Positions 31,179 to 44,200 of a DNA stretch of 64,000 bases are shown here, piece after piece (the first letter of the stretch is position 1; each line of letters starts with the position of its first letter). The notes below the pieces were generated by a model, which saw nothing but the letters and a program-made list of their open reading frames with translations, was not told where the DNA came from and made no database searches. The DNA comes from Endothia cerciana (taxonomy: Eukaryota; Ascomycota; Sordariomycetes; Diaporthales; Cryphonectriaceae): contig JALRMH010000007.1 of NCBI GenBank assembly GCA_026119935.1, positions 372,001 through 436,000 of the forward strand, in the 5' to 3' direction. The translations under genes were made by a program, and so were the position numbers.

Positions 31179-32719
31179 TCACAGGGCGATGCAGGCGGCC
31201 AGGATGGCCACGCAGGCCGCAGAGAAGGAGACGAGGTTTGCAGCCGCACCATTCACGGTGACGACCGAGGAGGTGGGGCTGGCAGTCGAACTGCCGGTGG
31301 TGGTAGTCCCATTTGTGCCCGAGCCGCTGCTGCCTCCAGAGCCAGAGCCAGAGCCAGATCCCGAGCTTCCCGACCCACTGGATCCGGAGCCAGAGGGAGA
31401 GCTACCTGACCCGCTGGTGCTTGAAGGGGCGCCGGTCGCAGTGGCACTTCCTGATGAGCCTGTTCCGGTGCTGCCGCCGACGCCGCCGGAAATACCAGGG
31501 GAGCCGCTGTCGACGCCGGTGGGGGACGCTGACTCGGTCGCAGGGCCACCAGTCGCAGCACCACCAGATGCAGATGCAGATGCAGATGCAGATGCAGATG
31601 CCGAGGCGGTCGCGGAGGTGGAGGTGGAGGACGATGACGACGAGGAGGCGTTGCAGGAGAGGTCGTAGAAGGGCGTGGTGGTCAGGGTGCTCCCGACGAT
31701 CCCAAAGCTAGGGGAAGGCGTGGTGGGGGCGGCGTCCTGGAGGGTGTACCACCAGACGTTGGTCGTTCCGAAGAGGGAACATCCAACCTCGTCCCAGTAT
31801 GTCTTGGCGTTCTCGGTGGATGGCACGGCCTCGTTCTCGGTCGGGCCGCTTATGGGCCAGCCGGTCTCGGTGACCCAGACGGGCTTGGAGCCGACCGCGG
31901 CCTTGGTCTGGTCGATCGCGCTGTTAAAGAGGGATTGGCCGTCGGAGATGGAGTTCGCCATGGTGTTCTGGACAAAGGTTAGCACGACCAGTGACTAAAA
32001 GCAGTGTCGTGGATGCCCATACCTGGAAGTAAGGATACGCGTCGACACCGATGAAATCCGAAGCGTCGGTGACGGCATCGTTGGAGGCGTTGACCCAGGC
32101 AGTCCACGTGTCGACGTGACCAACGGGAACACCAGACAGTGGGGTGTCTGCGATGGCGGACCGGACCTGGCTGATATACCCGACAATGGTGTCAGGCGAG
32201 GCACCAGGGTTCTCGCCATTCTCGATCCCGGTGGGAGAGATGCGGTACAGGTCCTCGGAGCCGACAGAGATACCGGCGACCTGGCTGGCGAGGCTGGAGC
32301 CGTAGGTGGAGATGGCCGAATTCAGAGCGGCGAGCTCGTTGGCAAAATCAGCATCGCCGGCGGAGCACCACATGCCGAGGAGGAGGGTGGTCTTGGTGCT
32401 GATGGCAGCCGGGATGGCCTCAATGGGGGTGTTTGTGGTGCCGCTTTGCTGTTTAGGGATGGGTCAGCCCAGCCGTCCGTCCCGAGTAGAACGAGAGAAG
32501 AGGGGGCCGATCGTGTCAACCTACAATCATCGTGTAGAGGCGGGCCGAGCTGAAGACCTCGGGCGCGGAGACGAGGCCCTGGGCGGTGGTGAACTCGTCC
32601 TCAAAGTCGCTCTGGACCTTGGCAGCTCCCGAGGTGAAGGTGCTGCCATAGTTGAAGCCGGCATAAGCCGCCATGGCCGGGGAGGCCGCGAGGGCGAAGA
32701 CCGCTGCCGAGCCGAGCAT
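31179..32719 (-). CDS. GPI-anchored glycoside hydrolase family 17 glucan endo-1,3-beta-glucosidase
   Basis: Exons on the minus strand are 32719-32525, 32448-32023 and 31967-31179; introns are 76 and 55 nt, all phase 0; 469 aa. GH17 enzymes hydrolyse or transfer beta-1,3-glucan in the fungal cell wall. The signal peptide MLGSAAVFALAASPAMA is followed by YAGFNYG, typical of the family's first strand. The probable acid/base is Glu130 in SVGSEDLYR and the nucleophile Glu241 in WVTETGWPISG; both are intact. A Ser/Gly/Thr-rich region (from about residue 300) includes a tract from AGATGC hexamer repeats, and the C-terminus ends with a hydrophobic stretch (LVSFSAACVAILAACIAL) matching a GPI-addition signal. 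The layout matches eglC-like wall-bound enzymes of filamentous ascomycetes. Confidence 0.92.
31565..31602. repeat. In-frame GCAGAT hexamer repeat in the GH17 tail
   Basis: About six hexamer units in the linker between the catalytic domain and the GPI signal; on the coding strand they give an alternating Ala/Ser tract. Length changes would be frame-neutral. Confidence 0.75.
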
Positions 32720-33152
32720 CGTGGAGGTGTCTAGGGGGGGGGGGGCAGTTTTTCTCGTGAGGGTTGTATTGTAGTGATGGATCCTGGTGGGGTCGACCGT
32801 ATATACAATATCCAAAGTCCAAAAGCAGCTGTGGATGCAGATGTGGATGTATGAGGTGGGATAGGTCTCTTTTCCTCTCTTGTTTACTCCGGACAAAGAG
32901 CGGGATGCAAAAGGTATTAATTAATACCAGTGGCGAACGGCGGAGGACGTACGAAGGCCGCGGGTCGGAAGGAACTATGAATAGCGAGTTCGAGGCGTCA
33001 TCCACACGCACAAGCCTGGAAAGTAGGGGACCCGGGTGACAGGAGAGGAAGGTCTTCAAGTACAATAAAGGATATAGATCAGTGCCGGTTACGGGACCGG
33101 GATCGAGATACCAGAAATCCAACGAGTGTGTCGGTCAGTAGAAAGTCGTAGA

Positions 33153-33177
33153 GGAGGAGGAGGAGGAGGAGGAGGAG
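33153..33177. repeat. (GGA)n microsatellite
   Basis: Eight or so GGA units in non-coding DNA upstream of the glucanase gene. Confidence 0.8.
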
Positions 33178-33566
33178 GCAAAAGGTGAACTTGATAGGGA
33201 ACGAGAACCTGGGCAAGAAAAAGAAGAAGAGAAAAAAGAAAAGGAAAAAAGACAAGACTGGCTTGGCCGCTATGTATAAAGAACCGGGTCGGTCGGAAGA
33301 TACGAGCTCGTCCTCGGCCATACATACATAGTTGCATACTACCTACCTACCCATAGTGTGGTAGTATGTAGGCCGAGTGGCAGTGGGTGCCATGGCCATG
33401 TCAACAAAATGTGAGGTCAGAGCCCAAACAAGCGGGCGGCGGCAGGGTGGCTGATTGGACTGTCTTAGGAAGCCGTTTGGTAATGCTTCGTCCTGGAATG
33501 TTCGCATCCGGTCGTTGTCCCCCCTGCGTGGTGCTTCTGGAAGGGTGGGCGCTAGGCGGTAGGCTG

Positions 33567-33599
33567 GCAGGGCCTGCAGGGCCTGCAGGGCCTGCAGGG
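33567..33599. repeat. 9-bp tandem repeat (GGCCTGCAG type)
   Basis: Between three and four copies in non-coding DNA; each copy contains a CTGCAG palindrome. Confidence 0.75.
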
Positions 33600-33965
33600 C
33601 GTGGCAGGGCTTCCGGGGGGGGAGGGGGGGGGCGCTGCAAGCCTGTTCCTGTGTTGTTCCTGGCGCTAGTGGCGCTGTGGTGGTTCCCCAACAGGCCAAG
33701 CGCGCCTCCTTTTTTGTCTTTGTCGTTGCCAGCGGGCCCCGATCGCGAGCCGTGTGTTGTGCTAAGAGGACAAGTTTTTCCCCTAGGGCCTGCATTGGTC
33801 TGCGCCGGTTGCATCGCTCCAGAACGGCCGGGGAGAAAAGGCCCTTCTCATCATGGCCGCCCGACCCCGTCGTCCCCACATGGCCGTCCGTGAGAGGATA
33901 TTACTATGTACCATTACCATGGCAGAGGTCGAGCCCCACCCCCGGATCTTCCCAACGAGCGGTGA

Positions 33966-33999
33966 TGTGAGGTGAGGTGAGGTGAGGTGAGGTGAGGTG
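33966..33999. repeat. (GGTGA)n pentamer repeat
   Basis: Six or more consecutive GTGAG/GGTGA units in non-coding DNA. Confidence 0.85.
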
Positions 34000-34515
34000 G
34001 GATCCCACAGTCCCTCCAGGCCCTGGCCAGTCCTCTACTGTGAGTACTGCGGTACATAGTAAGTACATAGTACCTACCACGCACTATTACCACAGTAGTA
34101 ACTGAGGGAAGTCATGCCACGACCAGGGACGACAGGGGTGGGGATGGACAGGGATGAGGCTGACCAGTCCCGAGGAGGTGCTTCAGTAGTACAGTACCAC
34201 GGTCAAATACGAGAAGTCTGATGATCTTGGGAACGCCATTGGCATGTCGTCCAGTCATGGATGCGATGCCGCTGTCTGACCCCTCTGGCCCTGGGAACAT
34301 CCGTCGACTGCTGCCCGAGTCTCCGGCTCTCCCGGGGAACCTGTCGGGCCAGGCTCTGCCCGCAGCGTCAACGTCAATTTTCGTTATGCTCTCTATATAT
34401 TTCATGTAAACCCCAAGGGTGCCGCTTTTTGCCGGTCAAAGTCCAGATAGCCTCTTGGTGAATCAAAAATAAAAATAAAAATAAACCTTGCCCAACTCAT
34501 TGCGGCGCCGGTCCT

Positions 34516-37500
34516 TCAGGGGGGAGAGAAGATGGCCTCCAGTTCCCGGACCTCGCCACTGTGCTGGACCATATCGTAGAAGGACCCCTTGGCCGCGAAT
34601 AGCTCGTTGGGGGAGCCCATCCTGTAGAAGAACCACCAGGTGTGAGTAGGTACACACACGGCAGCCAGGGGGAGGGGACCTTGGACATGATGATGGCAGG
34701 ACTTACTCGAGCACCCGGCCGCCACCCATGACGACAACACAGTCAAAATCCGCAATCGTCCGCAGCCGGTGCGCGATGGTCACCAGCGTCCGCTCCCGCC
34801 CCGCCGCGGACAGCTCCTGCCGCAGCACCGCCTGTATCCCCTTGTCCGTCTCGTAGTCCATGCTCGCCGTCGCCTCGTCCAGCAGCATCAGCTTGCTGCG
34901 CCTGACGAGCGCCCGGCAGAGGCTGAGCACCTGCCGCTGGCCGTGGCTGAAGTTCTCGCCCTTGGCGTCGACCGTCGTGTCGAGGTTGAGGCCCGACGCC
35001 GACTCCGCCACCGCCGCGAGCGCGGGCCTGTCCGAGGCGGCGAGCAGCGGTGTCTCCTCGTCTGGCGGTGGCGCCTCTCCGTCGGTGCCGCCGCCCTCCG
35101 CGGGGCCGGCGGCGCCGTCCTTGCTGGCGTCCCGGAACTGGAAGCTCGCGACCCCCTCGCAGCTCCGCAGCGCGCCCCGCAACACCCCCTTGTCGGCATC
35201 GCCCGCCGGGTCGAGGTTCGACCCCACGCTGCCGTTGAAGAGCACCGCCTCCTGCGGGATGATGGTGAGGGCCTGGCGGAGGCGCTTGCGCGGGATGTTG
35301 GTGATGTCCACGCCGTCGTAGAGCACCTGGCCCTTGACCACGTGCGTGAACCGCAGCAGGGAGAGCACCAGCGTCGACTTGCCGGAGCCCGTGCGCCCGA
35401 CCACGGCCACGCGCGTGCCGGCCGGGAACTTGAGGTTGATGTCCTTGAGGATGTCCGGGCCGTCGGGGTCGTAGCGGATCGTCACGCCGCGGAACTCTAT
35501 GGACCCCGAGCGTGGCCACCCGGCGGGCACGGGGGACTGTGTGTCGTCGGTCGCGGGGCCGGACGGGGCCGCGGGCTGGGTGTCGTGGCCGGGGCCCTTC
35601 TCCTCGGGCTCCAGCGAGGCGTACTCCCGCACGCGGTGGAAGCTCTGCAGCTCGACCTCGAGCTCGTTCATGATCCGGACGAGGTACAGGATGTTCTGGC
35701 ACAGGTTGCTCGCGTTGGAGAGCGAGAACCCCGCCAGGCCCGCCGAGATGACCCCGATCTTGGAGACGGCGATCATGCCGGCGAGGACGGTCACGATCGC
35801 CGTGACGAATTCGATGCGCACCGCGACCCAGCGGTTCAGGTTGAAGTTGGTCTCGGACGCGCGGTTGAAGGACCGCATGCGCTCGGCCAGCAGGTTGCCG
35901 AAGGCCTCCGGGACGCCCTTCCGCGCGCGGATCACCTGGATGCCTGCCATGTCGTCCGCGAACTGGCTGAACACGGGGCTCTGCGAGGACTGCACGAGGC
36001 GCTTGACCACGACGGCCGTGCGCGTGTAGGCCTCGCCGGCGACGATGCCGACGACGCAGCTGAAGAGGCCCGGGAGGAGGAAGATGGGCATGATAGAGGA
36101 GATGGCGCCGAGCCGGAGGACCAGCGATGCGAAGAGCTCGACGGCGCCCTGTAGTTGGCGGTAGAGTACATTGTCCAGGGATGCCATGTCTCGCGAGAAG
36201 CGGTTGACGATCCGGCCGGTCGGGGTGTCCTGTCGTGAAGGGTGAGCAACAGCAGTCTGGCAGGGTGAGGAGGGCCCGAGGCGCTTACCTTGAACCAGTC
36301 CAACGAGACGTTGAGGACGCTCCGAATGAAAGTCGCATGCAGTCTTTGTGCGGCGACCCATCCTCCATTGGCGTAGACCAGGAAGATCAACGCATCAACG
36401 GTGAGATAGGCGACAGAGAGCGCAGTGTAGATGCCCAGATAGAATGAGACGTCTTTGGCATGGCCAGTGCCCTCGTCGTCAACCCAGCGGCTGACCCACA
36501 GATTGATCGAAAGAAAGACGGCAATGCCAACAAATGACGAAATGAGTGAAAAGATGGCGTAGCCCACGCCTCCGTAATAGATCATGTACTGGAAGAACGA
36601 CAGGCGGCCAGTCTTTCCGGTGGCCTTCATCTCGTCGCTGATCACGTCCTTCTTGGCGGGTGCTGGCCTGGCCGGCTTGGATGCCTTATCGTCCCCGTTC
36701 GGCGTGCCGTTGGTCCCGTCGACCCCATTGGAGCCATTGGTCGTCTTGTCGGCATCACCATTCTCGTCGATGTCGTCCTTGACAAGGTGAATGGGCTTGC
36801 GCACGACCCCGATATTCTGTTCCTGGCCGATGATCTTCCCATCCTCAAGCCTCACGGCCAGATCCGACTGCTGCGCGATCCAGCTGATCTGAGTGACCAA
36901 GACGGCCGTGCGTCCCTTCAAGAGGTCGCCGCAGAAACACAGCTCCCAGAGAGACGCGGCTGTCTTTGAATCAAGGGCAGAGAAAATATCGTCCAGGAGC
37001 AGCAGCGGTGCCTTGGAGTACAGGGCCCTGGCCAGGGCAACCCGGGCCTTTTGTCCGCCGGACAAGGCCGCGCCGTTCTCGCCGACCTCGGCCTCGTCAC
37101 CGCCAGGGAGTTCTGCCAAATCGACCGACAGGCAGCAGGCTTCGATCACGCGCTTATAACGGACCTCGTCAAACTCGGAATTAAAGAGGATATTGGTCTT
37201 GATTGAGGCGCTCTGCAGCCAGGCCGTCTGCGAAGAAAAGGCCACGTCTTCAGGCCGGACGACGTCGCCCGTCTCCTTGATAGTCTCTCCCAGAATCGAA
37301 AGGAGAAGCGTCGTCTTGCCGGAGCCCGAGGCCCCCTGAACCGTGTTCAAACCACCCTCGACGAAGTCGATCGATATATCCTTCAGGGTGAAGTCCGCCT
37401 TCTTGTTGCGCTGGAATGTAGCGTTCTGGATGCGCAGCGGGCCTTCTGGATAGCGGACCATGGGCTTCGTGTTGTTATAATATTTGTCGAGGCGCTCGAT

Positions 37501-39461
37501 GGATATTATGGCGTTCGTCACGTTCCTCGAGACGAACCCGAGCATGCTGATGTTGTACCTCACCGTAGACACCAGGGAAAGGGTCGTGAAGGCGACCTGT
37601 GCCGTTAGCGGCCTCCTGAGGACTACCGTGTAGAGGACAAACATTGCCACGAGGGAGACCATCGGCACGATCTCCATGACTTGACCCAGCACCGCCCACA
37701 GAATAGAAATCCGCCAGAGTTCCTTTTGCTCCGCGCCTCTGGCTCTGTCTATGATGCTGGCCATGGCGTCCTCCCAGGCAAAATATTTGATGGTCCTGAC
37801 GGAGCCCAGGTACTCGGAGATGAGCGAGATTCGTGCATCCTGCGTAGCCTTGACCTGGCGCTGGCGCTTTGCCATGAGCTGCGCAACGTAAATAGGCAGT
37901 GGAACTCCCAGGATGAGCAGCGCCGCTCCGACGATAGATGGCCAGCCCAGTATCCTGTAGAGCCCAATGAAGGACAGGGTAGTGCCGAGGGGGATCCCAA
38001 CCCCCAGCATGATTATATCCCGCGCCATGGTGATGGCGTCGATGTCGCCGCTCATGAGATTCTGCAGTTGCCCGGCGTGCGTGGTCTTGTTGGCCGTCGC
38101 CTGCCGTCCCTTCGCGTCGTTGAGGACGTCGCCCTCGAGCTCCATAGAGGACATGGCACGATGATAAATCTCCTGCGTCATGCCGGCCTTGACGCGGACA
38201 ATCAGCCGCGTAGATGTGAAAATGTACTGCTGAAAGGTGACGGTGGCCACCATTGGCCCGACAAAGAGAAGTATGAGCCACGTGACAGGGCTCAAGATGG
38301 CGGCCTCGGGGCTCGAGATGTATGCCAACAGTTGATACATGGAAAGGGGGGCGACAAGATCGACGCTGAACTTGATGGAGGCGAAAAGCACCATCAGGGC
38401 GATCTCCTTGCGCATAAACCGCGCTACGGTCCAGAGAGTGGATTTGCTCTGCCTGCGGCACTCCTGGATCTCGGAAAGCAGGTACAGAGGCTCATCATAC
38501 CAGGGCAGAGGCGGCAGTTCATCCATCTCGACCTGCCTCCGACAGCCTGTGGTGGTCCAGGTCATGGTTGTCAGCAGGGCGAGATCACAGCTTGGGCAGA
38601 GAAAGACATACCCTTCCATATGAGGGGTGTAAGCCACTCGTAAGTCAGGAACTTGGTCCACCAGCTACACGTTTCCTCAGGAGCCGGACCGGCCTCAATC
38701 GAGCGCTGGAGGAGTTCGAAGCTGATGGGTGGAAGGCTCCTTTCCCGCGGCGTCCACGAAGCGATCAGGATCGCAGCGGCAAGAGAAATACTGGCTCCAA
38801 TAACGACGCCGGCGGGACGATACGTGGAATCGAGCTCCAGCATAGGCAGGACCTCGACAGCCGCAAGCAGCAGGAGAGAGACGACGATGAGAAAGTTGAC
38901 CTGGTGGAGGGCGATGTGGCGCCATTGCTGGTCGTTTGCGAGGCGTGTCAGGCCAAGGATGACGGCGCAGCCGACAAGCAGGGCGTTGTGCCACTGTTGG
39001 GAGTCTCCCCTCGCCGCCGCGATGACGGTACAGGCCAGGGCGGCGATCCGGGAGGCCTGGGAGGGGATCTCATAGCGCTTGTGTATTCTTGCGGCTTTGG
39101 AATCAAGGTGAGCGATATTGGTGTTCCGAGAGCGGTAGACAGCAGCAGCGGTCCAGAGCAGCGAGACGGCAAGAAAGGCGAGGTGGAAATATCCCGTGCT
39201 GACGGCGCCAGTGAGATCGGCAATCCATCTCACTTTCGACTCGCTGCGGCGAGGAACACAGATCGCTGGTCAGCGCGGCTTGCAGACAAGGCCATTGAGA
39301 TCTTGGATCAGGCCTGAGCCCGGCCGCTGAGTCGATCGTAGGGATCGCAGGGCCACATACCTTGAGAGGATTTGGAGCAGAGACTGGGGCTGGGCTTGAT
39401 GTGAGGCCTGGTGAGACATCCATGGAGTAACCCATCGGAATGGGCCTAGATGAGCCTCCAT
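34516..39461 (-). CDS. ABCC-family (MRP-type) ABC transporter
   Basis: Five exons on the minus strand: 39461-39361, 39243-38612, 38546-36289, 36229-34707 and 34621-34516. The phases agree across all four introns (117, 65, 59 and 85 nt) and the total is about 1539 aa, normal for full ABCC proteins with an N-terminal TMD0. NBD1 has GASGSGKTTLL, LSGGQKARVALARALY and LLLLDDIFSALDS; the Asp in place of the catalytic Glu is usual in ABCC NBD1. NBD2 has GRTGSGKSTLVLSLLRF, FSHGQRQVLSLCRAL, LMLLDEATASMDYETD and the H-loop TIAHRL. TMD2 begins at DTPTGRIVNRFSRDM. The NBD1 H-loop reads VTQ instead of VTH. NBD2 contains a disordered insertion of about 50 residues before the signature motif. Such pumps export glutathione conjugates, bile acids or metabolites at the vacuole or plasma membrane; the substrate is unknown. 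The first exon and start codon are the least certain part. Confidence 0.9.
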
Positions 39462-41235
39462 CGTGAGGCACCTCAGTCACGAAAATGGAGGTGGCTCAAG
39501 GAGGAGAACGACTGTCAACATTAGGTGACAGGATGAAGATGTAGCTCCGAAATAAGAGTCACCCGGTCTGAGGACTGTCGTGCAGAAGCATTGCAACATG
39601 GAGAACCGGGGTCTTTACTATGGTACAACACCCTGCAAGTATGAGTCTCCTCCTGATAAGGCAGGTCGATATCTCTAGGCCGTCGGTTGGCATTCCGAAT
39701 GGGGGCCAAGTGCTTACTACTACATTGTCAGGTCTCTAACCAGACCTTGTGGGTATATAGAGATGAGCGAAGGTAAGCAGTATTATGGTAGCCACTGTGG
39801 GTCGGGAGAGCGGTCTTGGAGGCACGATGCCGTAAAACGTTGGGACGTTTCAGTCCTAGTTAGGCCCCCAGGCTACTGCATAGTCCTTCGTCGAGTCACA
39901 GGTTGTCACTTGTTATCTCGAAAGTGGGTATTTGGAGCTTTTGCCCTGATCAACAGTGAAGTCCCTGGGCCACACCAGCCGCACAGTAACACAAGGTAGG
40001 GATCTGGATCCCTCAGGAAGAACGGCTCTAGGGACTTCTCGAGGCTTATCATCGGGACGTCTACCGTAGTACTTACTATGTAGTATGTGACCTTTTAGGA
40101 ATGGATGTCTCTGTGGTTGGCAAAGCTGCACACAAATGCTGGTCTTGCTTGGCAGGCACCCACCTACATATATATCTTGCATGGAGATCGCGTTGCAAGG
40201 AATGGTCCCTCACAGGGGATAGATATGCACAAGTCCTCTGCAGCCAAGCCTTCAGAACACAGTTCGTTCGTCAGTGGGGTACCTAGCCAAGCCGCAAGGC
40301 ACAGGGGAGGCTACCGAGGACAATACCCGGCCCGAACCAGGTACAAGTCCTCAGATGCATCTTCAACTGCACAGTATAGCCAAGACTCGGCTATGCATCT
40401 GTGATATTTCAAGGCCAAGAGGTGTTGGCTTTATGTGGAAAAGCCTGGCAGCTGGCAGTTGGCAGTCCGGTGGGCCAACCCGGGCAACACCAAGATGCCC
40501 ATCTTGAAGATCAGCGGTTGCATTAAAGGGCTTTTCAGGTGTGATGCACCATGATGCCCTCAGCAAAGGGCCTGGGTTGCCCGGTGGCGATGAACGGAGT
40601 GGAGTGTTGAAGAGGCGAGCTTCTACGAAGTCAATATGGATCTGGACTCGTGCCTCAGGATCATGGTGCCACAGTTCATTCCCAACCACAGAGGCTTGAA
40701 CATCCGCAATGATACTGTCTACAAGGAAAAGTGTGCCTATTATGGCCTTGCGCGCCTCGAAGGCCAGGACATTGTGTGAAATTCATCTTTCGTAGTGGGT
40801 GGGCGGATTGAGTTGGCATTGGCCTTGCTGAAGCCCACCAAGTTACTGGGCCATGATTGGCCGTAGGCCATGAGCTTCGGCGGAACTTGGCCTCCGGGCT
40901 TGGTCACAGCTTCACCCGAGGTCAGAAATTTGCTCTCACAGACCTCACCTGGCCAGGACTTTTTTTTTCCTCCTCCCCCTCCCCCTCGACCCGCAAACAG
41001 AAAAACATACTCGTCAACTAACCCGGCGTTGCATTCATCAGCAGTCCACACGACACCGCTGCAACTGCCTGTTGACAGGCGGCATACAATCACTCCCCTC
41101 GATGAATCGATGAGTGATCCTGTCCTTTCATCGACTGCCATCCAATCGGCGTCGAGGCTCGCATCATGTGCTGCACCTAGTTGAGTAGTGTAAGCTGGAG
41201 CTTTGAGCCCCATTGTCACCATCAAGGCCTACAAG
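39462..41235. promoter_or_regulatory. Divergent intergenic region between ABC transporter and NTE1
   Basis: About 1.8 kb with no supported gene. Near 40963-40985 a T run is followed by CCTCC repeats typical of pyrimidine-rich fungal promoters. The final stretch before 41236 is the NTE1 leader. A 161-codon minus-strand frame at 40740-41225 has no motif and is discounted. Confidence 0.5.
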
Positions 41236-44200
41236 ATGGACACCCTCAACACCACGGCCACCGCGGCCTCTGTGGTTCTTACCAGCGCTGCCGGTCCTGC
41301 AGATGGCGCGACCACCGCTCTGTCGTCGGTCATGACGCGCGCCAGCGACGTTGTTGTTGCACACGGCTCCTCTTCGTGGATCGGCCTCATCGCGAGGCTG
41401 ATTCTTTGGATACTGCAGCTGCTGTCCTCCATCATCTACTTCGCGCTGAAGCTCACCACGATCTCTATCCCCACTCTCCTGTTCAGCCTTTTCTCGGCGA
41501 GTTTGACCGTGACTATGAATGCGACGACTTTGTGCGTATCATGCCTGCTATTCGTCCATCTTGCTTCTTGCTAACAGCTCGCTAGAATGCTCATCCTGGG
41601 GATGGTCTTCTCCGGGGTCACTTGGGTGGTGCGGTACCGGTACCTGAACATGTATTCCAGGCTCCCGCCAGAACCTCAGAGGAAGGAGCCGGACGTTGAC
41701 CTTTTCCCTGACACCCATGATGCGGGCACCAAGTCGGGACTGTCAAACTACCTCGACGAGTTCCTGAGCGCTATCAAGATCTTTGGCTATCTCGAACGCC
41801 CGGTCTTCCACGAGCTGACCCGCAGCATGCAGACCAGGAAGCTGATTGCGGGCGAGACCATCAATCTGGAACATGAGCAGGGGTTCTGCATCGTGGTCGA
41901 CGGACTGGTCGAGATTTTCGTCAAGTCGGCCAGGAATAGCAGGAGACAGTCGAAGAACTCTCAGAGTGATGGTGATTGGGACTCAGGCAGCGACAATGAG
42001 GACCACCACCCAGGGCGGCAGCAGTACCAGCTCCTCACGGAGGTGCGCAATGGCGCACCCATGTCCTCCTTGTTTACCATCATGGCGCTCTTCACCGAAG
42101 ACGTGAAGCTGCGCCATTCCGATGACGAGAGTTCGGCGCCGAACACTGCGGCTTCACAGAATGGCCACTCCAGGTACTCCTCGGTTGCTGACAATCAGAA
42201 GTCACCCGACTCATCCCTTCCAACGACCCCCGTGTTCGACGACGCATCGGACAGCCGTGGTATGAGAGCTCCGGCCCCCGGGTCCCCGCCTGCCGGCGGC
42301 GACTCTTTGCTGAGAGTACCACCCATGTCGCTCGACGACGGCCTGCTTTCCCCCTCGCATCTCAGGAAACGGCCAGGAATCAAACACGGCGTTTCCAGCT
42401 CGGCTCATCCAGACATTATCGCTCGGGCATCTGTGGACACAACCATCGCCATCATCCCGGCGAGTGCATTTCGACGCCTGATCAAAACCTACCCCAAAGC
42501 GACATCCCACATCGTACATCTGATATTATCTCGGTTCCAAAGAGTCACTCTCGCCACGGCTTTCAGCTACCTTGGACTGGCTGCCGAGGTCTTGCAGACA
42601 GAGAGGAGCATGATCAAGTATACTGTGTCTCAGTTGCCCAACCCGTTGAGAGGAGACCCCCTGGAGCGCCTCAAGGAAAAGTTCAAGCGGGAGCGCGAAC
42701 GAATTGGACAAGGCGAGGCTGCCAAGGGCATTGCACTCCATAACTCTGCTGCCGCCAGTCGTCGCCGCCGCCGGTCCTCAACAGGTCTTCGGAAGGAGGC
42801 TGTGTTGCAGGCCATGAAGGGTTCTGTCGTCGGATCGACAATCTTTCCACCTCAGGAGCGAAGCTCGATTGATGTGCCGAGCCCTGGTGATCTTCTGGCC
42901 AACATACAGCAGGCACGGACTGGCGGCCGCTCGTCGGCTTCCTCAGCAACTTCTCAACGGGATACCGCCTCTGAGGGATCTGATGCCTTGTTCAAGGAAG
43001 GCTCGTCACCTTTAGCAGAGAGGCGATTTAATCCCTTTTCAAGCCAGCGGATCTCTCTTGACAAAAGAGAAAAGGTTGACGAAGAGAATATGTTCCGAGA
43101 GTCTATCCTGGAATGCATGTTCAAGGCTATTGGCCTAGACTCTAGTGGTACCGGATCTCGTGGGGGTGACTCAGTGGAGGGTTCGCCTAGGCTGGTCTCA
43201 TACGACCAGAGACGCCACAAAGCCATCTTCTCTAACAATGCTTTCGGCTTCATGGGTCCATTCGATGCTTCGATGGATGGTGATACCGAGTCAGTGACAT
43301 CGAGTAGCTTCACGACACATAATACTCCCACCGCTCATGGTCTGGCCCAGGACATGAAGCATGAGATGGAGATTGTGTTCTTCCCGAAGGGCTCTGTCCT
43401 TGTCGAGCAAGGAGAGAGGAACCCCGGCCTGTACTATGTGGTCGATGGGTTTCTCGATATGTGTGCTTCGGCTGCAGAGTCTCCAGGAGACATTCTGCAA
43501 AGCTCCGGCGAAGGCTCGAGCGAGGAGCCCGAGCCCTTCTCTCCACCACGGCGCACGGGGACGTCGTCCTCGATGTTCTCTATGCCCGAGTTTGGACAGA
43601 GTGGTGGCCCTGAGTTCCGCAAGAGAGGTAGTGCTGGCCGGAAGCACGTGGCCCTCATCAAACCCGGAGGCCTGGCAGGTTACGTCGGCACTGTGTCTTC
43701 CTACCGCTCGTTTATTGATGTCATCGCGAAGACAGACGTATATGTGGGCTTCCTGCCTCGAGCGTCCTTGGAGAGGATCGTCGACAAGTACCCTATCGTG
43801 CTCTTGACCATGGCAAAGAGGCTGACCAGCTTGCTGCCGCGCTTGATACTGCACATTGACTTTGCCCTGGAATGGCTGTCCGTCAATGCGGCCCAGGTGA
43901 TCTTCCACGAAGCGGACGAGAGCGATGCCATTTATCTGGTATTGAACGGGCGGCTGCGGCTCGTCGAGGAGCGTAAGGAGGGCGGTATCAACCTGAGAGC
44001 AGAGTACGGCCAAGGAGAGAGCGTTGGTGAGCTCGAGGTTCTAACGGAGTCTGCACGATCTGGGACTCTTCACGCCATTCGAGATACGGAGATCGTCAAA
44101 TTTCCCCGCACGCTGTTCAACAGTTTAGCCCAAGAGCACCCGAGCATCACCATCAAGATCTCGAAGATGATCGCATCCAAGATGCGCAGTCTTGTCAACG

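Larger units (their letters stand above)
32720..34515. other. Promoter side of GH17 and 3' flank of ABC transporter; repeats
   Basis: No gene is supported in this 1.8 kb. It contains a GGA triplet repeat (33153-33177), a 9-bp GGCCTGCAG-type repeat (33567-33599), a pentameric GGTGA repeat (33966-33999) and several TAC/GTA palindromic bits near 34045-34100. The part next to 32719 is the promoter and leader of the glucanase gene. Confidence 0.5.

Noticed and set aside
34769..36154. 461-codon plus-strand ORF opposite the ABC transporter
   Set aside because: Antisense shadow of the NBD2 exon.
40740..41225. 161-codon minus-strand ORF before NTE1
   Set aside because: No motif, and it lies over the NTE1 promoter and leader.
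41203..41235. Upstream extension of NTE1 beginning at 41203
   Set aside because: The codon there is TTG; the first ATG in the frame is 41236 and gives a normal fungal NTE1 start.
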